Position numbers and translations under genes: made by a program
Notes under the pieces: generated by a model
The model's database searches: none
Seen by the model: only the letters and a program-made list of their open reading frames with translations
Told to the model about the DNA's origin: nothing
Shown: positions 56,401-64,000 of the stretch, one piece after another
How positions within the stretch are numbered: the first letter of the stretch is position 1
Layout of the letters: each line of letters begins with the position of its first letter
Source: Ulva prolifera
Lineage: Eukaryota > Chlorophyta > Ulvophyceae > Ulvales > Ulvaceae
Length of the DNA stretch: 64,000 bases
Direction of reading: 5' to 3'
NCBI GenBank assembly: GCA_023078555.1
Contig: CM041203.1
Location: 1,321,481-1,385,480, forward strand

Positions 56401-59158
56401 GGAGCCGGCACAGCTCGGATTGTCGACGTCGAACAGGCTGGGTCGATCGTCCGCACAGCCACGTCGATCAGGTCGAGGCGACTCGCGGATACTCTTCACG
56501 TTCCGTTCTGGATCGGGGGCATGCGCTCCGGCGCAAAGGGCGCACTCTCTGCTTGTGCACAAGGTGACTTATTTCTGTGACAGGTGTGGGCCGTTCCGGT
56601 TGCATACGTGTGCTGCCCTGGACCTGCATGTGATAATCCATGCTCATGCACCCAGGGTTATGGAGCACGCCTCGACGCGGTTCATCCCCGTCCCAGCGCA
56701 CGTGGGGGCGCCGCCGTGCATCTGCGCCACGGCTGCTGAACGAGCCCGGAACGTTACCATTGGGCGGCTCTCGAGGGCAGGCCTCTGGAGGAGATGCAAT
56801 CTGATGTTTGTTTACCCATCTTGAACGCGGTGTTGTCCCACGAGAGCGCAGAGAAGCGTCTGCGAGGCAGGATGGAAGCGCTGCGGCGGCGGGTGAACTT
56901 TCAAATTTTGAACTCCACCAGCTGCATCAGCATCGCTTGCCCGGTCGGGCTCGCTCGAGGGGTCGACCTGGAATGTCATGACGAGTAGCCAAAAAAGCAT
57001 TCCAGCCAGCAGTGACGTCGACGTCTTGAGAAAGTCGCAACGGCAAGACAGCAAATCTCGGACACAATACAACTGACAGGCTCCCGAAAAGGACCAACAA
57101 ATCTCATCCCATCGGTCTCTCTTTGCAACGTACACACGCCAGCTGCGCACCAATGTATATAGTACGTTGCCAATTGAGCTTAGGATACATTCACCCGGAG
57201 GCTTTCCCAAACCAACCCAACTTCGTCGCAAGGGTGCGGCTTCATCTCTCATTATGCAGGAGCATGGTCATCCTTGCTCTTTTGCTGGCGTGCATATCTG
57301 GCTGGACCTGTGCGTCCTGCCGCGCCTGTGCTCCTGCGCAACTGACCTCAAGCAAAGCTTCATAAAGGCCTCCGTAGCTTGCTCTACTAGCTCAGTTTTG
57401 CTCTGTCGTACAAGGTCTGCTGCATGTGGTTTCATGTTCCAGCATCACCGCAGGAGGATTGCGACGAGCGGACCACGTACGAGTCCGATCCTATCTCACA
57501 GTTTAAATCAGCCTTGATATTCAGAATGGGTGTACCTCGTTGCATGGCTCGTTGTGTGCGGTCTTCAGCTAGCTTGCAGGATGGTCAACCCAGCGAAACA
57601 GCAGGCTGCAGCGGGTAGCCGGCCGGCCTGAGGTTGCAGTCACGGCATCGTGTCGTTAGCTCATCTGGTAACGTATCAACACTCTTTTCCAACGTTGGGC
57701 ATCGTTTGCATCATCCCTGCGTACGATCACGCCATGCAAACGCGATCAGGAACAAGCCTGGCACAGCCGGCTGCCCTCGCCAAAGTGTGACCAGCACCAC
57801 TCACGCACGCTCAACGTCCCTTACAACACAGCGATGCTCATGAGTGCATTGTTTCGCAGCCATGCCGCATGCAGTGCTGGGCATGGACGCGGAACCCCGG
57901 TTCGCTGCTTCAGCGCCACATCCACAGCGCTTGCACGACACCGTAATGCTGAATTTCCTACAACATTGTATCCTTGATCTGAGGCTGCAACGCTGCAGCC
58001 CTGCTTCGCTCCCAATGCTGTGCAGCCACACATGAGAAGACCGCGAGCGCCGTACCACTCGTGCCGCGGCCACATGCAGCGCTCCACTTGCAGCGCTATA
58101 CGATGCAGCGATGCATGGTTTACATCTGCTTCTCTGTCGGTGTCGATTTCGCGCTGTGTTGCCTTACGAATACCCGAGCCATGAGCCCAGTGCCGAGTCC
58201 GTGGTGGTCCGGCCTGGTGTTGTATACAAACGATGTGAAGCGCGGGCCCGCGGAGACGCATTACATGCAAGAAAAAGCTGCCCCGACACAATCGAACCTT
58301 CAGGCGCGCACAGTGCCTCCATGTGCCACATCCCGGCCCAGTTGAATACCGAGTCGCCCTGAGCGGACAGTCATAGCTCGAGAGCAGTCACTATTGCAGC
58401 CGCACATCCCGTTGCCCGGGCGACCACGGTCCTGTCTTCTGGTAGTTCTGCGCCGATGCTATCCGCGCAGGGCTGAATCATCCCGGGCGTGCCGAGGCGA
58501 CACGGCCCGTGTACTCCAGCCCCGCGCGCAAGCAGCTGCAGCCTGCATGCTGCCAGCAGCCGTGGCAATGTCTGTCGACAGCGCATGCGTATGCCTGGCC
58601 TGCGTGCAAGTTGCCTCTGAGTAAAACCGACGCCCAACGGTCACGATGCTCACAAACTGGTGATCCTGCCATTCCCATGATGCACCAAGCTCGAGCTCAT
58701 CCGCATTCAAGCATTGCCAAGCATCCACGGGGAGTGCTCCTGAGCTCACCACAGGGGTGAGAGTTTGAGCATGTGGAGGTAGGAATGGGAGTGCATGATC
58801 CGGATCTAGCCTGCTCTGGTGCTGAGGTAACCCCTCCATGCACCTGGATGCGGGCTGGGAAGAGTGCTTTCGGGCTCTGTCAAGCTATGGCCCTCGCTCT
58901 GCCCAGTGGTTCTGACGCCCTCCCACCGCTGCCTGCAACATGTGTCCACATCACACACCACGCGGCAACGTTGCCTGCTGGCTGCTTCACGTGCCCACAC
59001 CACCTCCTCTGACCCCGCCGCTCTGGCCCCCTCCCAACCCCTGCTGCGCTGCAGGCACGCGCAATGAAGGTACAGCCAGTGTAGATGCCCGCCTGCGACG
59101 CCAAGCGCCAGCGGACGGCCGCGCAGCCTCAGGCTCCCCCAGCGCCTGCGCCTCTGCC
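53472..59158. other. Gene-poor region, no gene recognised
   Basis: About 5.7 kb without an exon I can identify. It contains repeat family B copy 2 (53843-53925) and a short direct repeat of AACAGTTTGTSCTTGAG near 53770-53820. Open frames on both strands are short and have no known motif. A spliced gene with small exons could be missed here, notably around 55.9-57.3 kb. Confidence 0.4.
53843..53925. repeat. Dispersed repeat family B, copy 2
   Basis: This copy shares AGAGTGAACGGGAGAARAC and the following CCGAATC...CACACAC block with 28627-28710, in the same orientation. Identity fades at both ends. Confidence 0.6.
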
Positions 59159-61591
59159 ATGTGGCATCATCCGCGCCCAGCCCCCGCCGACGCCGCGCCC
59201 CAGGTAGCCACGGCTGGCCCCCTACAGGACCTCCAGCGCACCTCAGGGCCTCCCCTCGCACCCCTCACCATCACAGATGCAGCCGATCCACAGCTCGGCG
59301 CCGGAGCGCCACTTCCCGCCCGCCTCCACTTCACGCGGTCGCCGTTTGCCTCGCCGGGGGGGCCGGAGGTGGAGGACCTCCCGCACGTCCGCCGCAGCCG
59401 GGGGCCGTGGCCGGAGGCGGGCGAGGTGCCCGCGGACGACGGGCTGCTCGTCCCGCACGGCGATGGCTTCAGCGTGTGTGATATCGATTTTGATTCTGCA
59501 AACATGTTCCTGCCGGTGCGTCCTCACGCCCTGCCCCGGTTGCCGGCTCGCTCCCCTGACCTAGTGACCGTATGCTGCTGAAAGCAGTTCACTGTCTCCC
59601 CTGTCCACCACGAATGCGCATCGTTCCCGTGAACTGCATCTGAAGGGCCGCGGGGAATCAGCGGCCGGCGCCATCAGAACCCTGGGCACGGCAAGCACCC
59701 CGCCAGCCAGGCGCGAGCTTGAGCTGCATGAATTCACGCGAGTCTTCCACACACGGCGTGCCGCCCCCTGCACCACCAGTCACCCGCGGGGCGCGCAGAT
59801 TCCCACAGGCGCGCAGATTCCCACAGGCGCGCAGATTCCCACGGGCGCGCATGCATGCAGCTCGAAGACGGTGCCGGCGTCAGCGGCAGCGTGCATGGCG
59901 CCGCGGGCCTGCCCCCCTCCCTCCCCCCTCCCGCCCTCGGCATCTCATCCGGGCTGTGGACTTCCCCACAAGCCCTGCCGCCGCCGCGGCCGCTCGCGGC
60001 GGCCCCCCGCCCCACCGTCACGCTCGAGCCGTCAGCCGGCCACGCCGCGCCGTGGCCCGGGACCCCTGCAGCTACTCGCCGCGTACATGCATCTCAAGAA
60101 ACGGGGCCCCCGGTGCAAACGCCACAGCATGCACAGCACGACGCGGGCCAGTGGGAGGCGCGCCAGGCCTCGGCCGCCTGGTTCCGGACCCCGGACGATG
60201 CGGCGCCACACAGCGGCGCAGGCCTCACAGTCCGTCCGCACCGCCAGCCGTCGCTGGACGGATCGGGGCCGCTCGTGGGCGCGCATCGCGGGCAGTTCGG
60301 CGGCCCGCCGATCGGGCACAGCGCAAACCGCCGCAAGCGCAGCTCGTGCGATTCGCGCACCGGCAGCACGGATGCTGCGGGAGCCGCGCGGTCCGCGGCG
60401 CAGCTCGTGGCCGCCGCCGCAAGCACCCCTCGGCGCGGCGCGTGGGAGCGCGGCTCCCTCTCCGGTCCGCTGGAGGACGGAATGCATGGGAGCGTGACCG
60501 GGAGCGCGCGCGTGAGCGCCCAATCTGAGCCGTTGTCGGCGGCGTTTCAATCTGACTGCATGCATGGGGGGGCCGGGCGTGCAGGCAGCGACCGTCGGTC
60601 CCCCCGCACAACTGGAGCCGCCGCCGCCGCCGCGCGCCGGTCGCTGCTGCGGCAGCGCAGCGGCGGCAGCGCGCGCCTGCCGCGGCGAGGGCTGCGCGGA
60701 GCGGACGCCGACCGATCGAGCAGCGGCGCGCTGCCAGAGAGCGCCGCCGTGGACGCCGCGGAAGCACAGCACGCGGCGACGGCGGCGGCACTGCCACCGC
60801 TGTTCGCCATGGAGGGCCGCCTGCGGCCGCTGCCGAAGGCCGCAACCACGGTGCACCCGCGTGATGGCGGCTTGCGGCCAACGATGCAGCGATGGCCGAG
60901 CACAGGGCTGCCGTTTGAGGCCATTCGGGAGGGCGCCATGGAAGTGCCCGCCCCGGAGGCCAACTGCTGGCCTGAGCTGCCGTCAACAGTCGTCTTTTCG
61001 GCAGGGCTTGCGCACCTCGACACACCGTGCGAAGACACCCTGCCCCCTCCCGCCGGTGCCGGCGGCTCACGTCCAGGCCCCCCCGCAGCTGGAGTGGAGC
61101 TGCGTGGGCAGCCGGGGCTACAGCCCGCCACGCCATTCACGACCCCCCGCTCCCCGAGCCCACAGCGGCTGTGCAGACGAGATGAGACGCCGACGGTGCC
61201 GTCCCTAGCACCGGCAGCGGCGCAGCATGTTCAGCCGGACTTCGGCCTGGCGCTGGGGGGCCGCGGGAGCGGGGGCGCCGCCGGGGAGCCGGGGGCTTCA
61301 GCGCATCAGCTGCGGCGGCCGGAGTGGATGCGTGCGCAGGAGGATCCAGAGGACCGCAAGCGGCGGCTGGCAGTGCAGCGTTTTAACCGTGAGCTGCACT
61401 GCCGGCTCGCGGCGCAGGGGATAGACCCGCTCACGGGGGCTGAGCTGGCGCCAGCGCCGTCACTGGTGCGGCCGCAGGCGGGGCCGAGGCCGCCCCAGCC
61501 GACGGACCGGCGCCGCGAGCGGCAGTTTGTAGATAAGGAGAGGCTGGAGGAGTCGACGCTCAGCGCCCTCGCAGCGCTGATGAAACGATGA
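59159..61591 (+). CDS. Disordered Pro/Ala/Arg-rich protein, function unknown
   Basis: I do not recognise this gene. A first coding exon is likely at about 59159-59515: it encodes ADDGLLVPHGDGFSVCDIDF and ends at a GTGCGT donor after FDSANMFLP. From 59855 to the stop at 61591 a single frame stays open for 578 codons with very high GC. It is rich in Pro, Ala, Gly, Arg and Ser and is probably largely disordered. The last 90 residues look more constrained: RRPEWMRAQEDPEDRKRRLA, VQRFNRELHCRLAAQGIDPL and DKERLEESTLSALAALMKR, probably helical and charged. Because GC-rich introns here can stay open by chance, the exon structure inside 59855-61591 is unresolved, and true coding may be only the C-terminal part. 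Internal acceptor-like TGCAG and TTCAG sites occur near 61.18 and 61.23 kb. Confidence 0.4.
59791..59844. repeat. Three tandem 18-bp units
   Basis: GCGCGCAGATTCCCACAG is repeated three times (59791-59808, 59809-59826, 59827-59844), with one change in the last unit. It lies in the presumed intron just before the long open frame at 59855. Confidence 0.8.
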
Positions 61592-61891
61592 GAGTGCATG
61601 TCTATTTTATTTTATCCGCCGTTGCATTCGCCATACAGTAGTAGTCATGATAAATATGCCAGCGCTGGACTGGGCGCCCGGAAGGACCAGGTTAGTTGAG
61701 TTAGGCCATGTCGATGGTCGCGTTTGAGATTGATCGTCGGAGCAAGTGAGGAGAATGGAACCGTTATTACAATTTTTGAGGGATGCAGTAACAGACACAT
61801 AGTTCGCATGCTCTACACGTCACACACCTCCGCCCTGCCGCTGAACCTTCCACCCTCGCTGCACCGCGCACTGCTGCCGACCGCCCCGCGT
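61592..61891. other. Convergent 3' ends
   Basis: This 300-bp AT-rich gap separates the stop codons of two convergent genes. A minus-strand TGTAA at 61767-61771, 121 nt past the EF-hand gene stop, is a candidate poly(A) signal. Nothing else recognised. Confidence 0.4.
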
Positions 61892-63817
61892 CTACCACGC
61901 GCTGTTGAACCGTACTCGAAGCTTCTTCTCCCGCTTCCGCAACGTGTACTCTGCCGCCGCCACGGGCTTCTGCAGGGCACACCAGCAGCATCAGGCACAG
62001 CACAGCATGCCGTCACATCCACCCCTTGCATATCACTGCTGCCGAAGACCCAGCGCCAGGCTGTGGAGCTGTGGGGTGGGGCGCGGCTGCAACGGCACTA
62101 CGGCGTGCGATCCACCGGGGCGGGGGACACGGTGGCGCATGTCCCGACCGCCCGAGCGGCGCCGGGCGTCTCTCCACAACCACTCCTGCAGGGCTGCGAG
62201 CTGCCGCTGCGGAAGCATCTGAGCCGGGGAGCCAGGCATAGGGGCGAGCGCCTGCAGCAGCCGCGACGCTTCAGGCGCCCGCGCCGGCTGCCTCCGGTAC
62301 CTCCAAGGTGCCGCCGCCGACTTCCGGCAACCCACTGTTGCAGTTTCCTATAGTTTGCCAATCAGCAGCCGAACACCATCACCACCCAAATCCTCACTGC
62401 GTCTAAAGCACTCGCGTGGTGCCGACCCACGCGCAGGTTGCGATACAGCCTTCGGCCACGCGCCACAGCCACAACGTTTCCGTCCACCCTGCCTCGCTCT
62501 GCGAACAGCCATGCACACGTGTCCAGGGGTGCATGCATGCGGGGGGCGCACCGTCTGCACGACCAGGTCGGCGTGAGCGTGGCGCAGCCCCCGCAGGCGC
62601 GGGAACCCGAAGCGCGTGAGCTGCTCGAGGTCGCGGGTGTCCTGCGCCAGCTCCGCAGGCGGCAGCGCCAGCGCCATCTTCTTCACGACTGCTCGCTCCG
62701 CGGGGCCGAACCCGGCCTCTGCTAGCTGGGCCTGCAGCGACTTGGCCTTGGCGCCACGCTGGCGCTCCCCCGGCACGCGGCGGCTCGCCGCGGCGGCCGC
62801 CTCGGCCTCCTGCAGCTGGCTGGTGGCCATGGTGAGGATCTGGTTCTGGGCCTCGCGGTCGCCCGACATGAGGCCCTCCATGAGGCGCTTGCGGCGGTAT
62901 GCGGTGGCCATGAGGTCGAAGGATATGTCAGGGCCCTGCTTGTCACCACTGCGCTGCTGCTCCTCCCGGATCCTTGACAAGCTCTTCTGCACATGGATGG
63001 CATGCTCAGGGGCCCCAGCTGCTGTGGGGCATCTGCATCATGGCAGCCCATCAGACCATGGGATCTGCATCACGGTGCCTGTGGCAGCTGCAGGAGCTCC
63101 ACTACTGTGAGGCTGGGAGCGCTGTGGGCTGGTGAACCTGGAAGGATTTCGACGGGTGATCTGGGTCAAGTAGCTGCGGTGGTGCAAGAGCTATGAGTCA
63201 TTTTTCCAGGCACAGATGACTAGTGTGCACCGGATGCTCAACACCGGTGCACACATTGCGCATGGATTTTACAGGTCACGGGCTGCATCAGCTGGAATGG
63301 CCATACTGTCATGATCTCCACATACTCGATGTACTCGCAACTCCCGCTTCCATCCCTGTCAACTTCGTCCAACAGATCCTGCATGCACGTCACCGGCGGC
63401 ACCATTAGATGTGCTCTCGACGCCACTGTTTGCTACTGATGGCCGACGTATTTACCTGAATTTCGGCTCTGGAAAGGTTCATCCCAAGGAGTTCGAATGC
63501 ATCTGACAGCTCGTCCGCGTCGATGGAGCCGGACCCGTCTGCATCCATCAGGTCGAAGCAGACCTTCAGCTGCGCTTTCTGCTCATCCGTGAGCTTCGGT
63601 CTCGTATTCTGTAAGACAGCATCGCCGTTTCCAGACAGTCCCAGCCATCGAATACCTGTTGTGCCAACAACGCTCTGTCAGCCTGCTGCTGTACCTTTCC
63701 GTGCGTCCGAAGCCATTGCTGCACAGCGAGAAACAGTTCCATGTTCACGTTCTCCATCTCCTTGCGTAAGTTTGGGCATCTCGCCGCGTTCGCACACTTG
63801 TCCAATATGCGATTCAT
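61892..63817 (-). CDS. EF-hand calcium-binding protein with C-terminal coiled region (5' end uncertain)
   Basis: A calcium sensor with two EF-hands followed by a charged helical tail; I cannot name an orthologue. Exons in phase: 63695-63817, 63456-63608, 63307-63378, 62552-62986, probably 62102-62251, and 61892-61969. The N-terminal part (NVNMELFLAVQQWLRTHGK) has no motif. EF-hand 1 is FDLMDADGSGSIDADEL and EF-hand 2 is LDEVDRDGSGSCEYIEYVEI; both keep the acidic loop positions 1, 3 and 12. After EIMT the chain runs into KSLSRIREEQQRSGDKQ and ISFDLMATAYRRKRLMEGLM, then a long Ala/Glu/Arg segment. It ends YTLRKREKKLRVRFNSAW. The frame remains open upstream of the ATG at 63817, so earlier exons may lie beyond the right edge. 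The donor of the 62102-62251 exon (GTAGTG) is the weakest. Confidence 0.72.
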
Positions 63818-64000
63818 AGTGTGCTTGCACTGCGGGAGACGCAGGATGCTCGAGGGCCCGTCAGCGACAGCTTTGCAACTGTAAATGGGGACGACTCTCT
63901 GGCTAGGGACGGGACAATTCTGCGACGGAAGGTGGTGCAGGTTTTGCCGTCATCTGGGTAGGACGCTGTACGGGCTACCGAAAGGTAGGAGGATCGATCT
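63818..64000. other. Right edge, 5' region of the EF-hand gene
   Basis: The minus-strand frame of the EF-hand gene stays open for about 23 codons upstream of 63817, with CAG acceptor candidates, so this stretch may be coding or leader. Nothing else recognised. Confidence 0.3.

Noticed and set aside
57630..57710. A GTTAGCTCATCTGGTAA string resembling a tRNA D-arm
   Set aside because: There is no matching T-arm or acceptor stem at the required distance.

Overview
This is a nuclear eukaryotic window with spliced genes, most likely from a flagellate green alga. Four things point to the green lineage. (1) An ACT-repeat protein matches the plant ACR9/ACR10 layout. (2) The DIS3 cold-shock region reads like the plant RRP44A version. 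(3) The SEN1 helicase has the plant MAA3-type N-terminus. (4) The chlorophyte-style UGUAA polyadenylation signal lies about 45-65 nt after the stops of ACR, RPB2 and DIS3 and at the very 3' end of the retrotransposon. An outer-dynein-arm-like thioredoxin suggests a flagellum. Introns are dense. They mostly run from GTGCG/GTACG donors to TGCAG acceptors, and several contain long C or G homopolymers. I rebuilt exons by hand by requiring GT-AG (or GC-AG) borders, matching phase and known protein families; there was no transcript or database support.

Layout. 1-1629: no gene recognised. 1630-4569 (+): ACT-repeat regulatory protein. 4570-10822: about 6 kb without a recognised gene, holding hairpins, small tandem repeats, a dispersed-repeat copy and antisense relics of the window's own LINE. 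10823-17240 (-): RPB2, the second-largest Pol II subunit, 10 exons, complete. 17638-23661 (+): DIS3/RRP44, the exosome nuclease, 11 exons, divergent from RPB2. 24409-25460 (+): CutA. 26283-27682 (-): EamA/DMT-type transporter. 27947-30360: repeat-rich intergenic DNA. 30361-32160 (+): enoyl-CoA hydratase/isomerase family protein. 34309-39058: an R2-like (single-ORF, C-terminal zinc finger and nuclease-like domain) non-LTR retrotransposon with an open 1,400-residue frame and an exact 32-bp target-site duplication. 39938-40379 (+): thioredoxin. 40402-41380 (-): RuvX/YqgF-like nuclease. 41791-47338 (-): RRP12. 47856-53471 (+): SEN1/MAA3 helicase, divergent from RRP12. 53472-59158: no recognised gene. 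59159-61591 (+): disordered protein of unknown function. 61892-63817 (-): EF-hand protein, possibly running off the right edge.

Four large genes (RPB2, DIS3, RRP12, SEN1) act in nuclear RNA synthesis, termination, decay and ribosome maturation. They form two divergent pairs, each sharing a 400-520 bp promoter gap. The most unusual observations are: RPB2 is otherwise intact but has lost all four zinc-binding cysteines of its C-terminal clamp; DIS3 seems to lack the N-terminal CR3 cysteines; and a 56-bp 3' stub of the same LINE, with its own 21-bp target-site duplication, sits inside a SEN1 intron.
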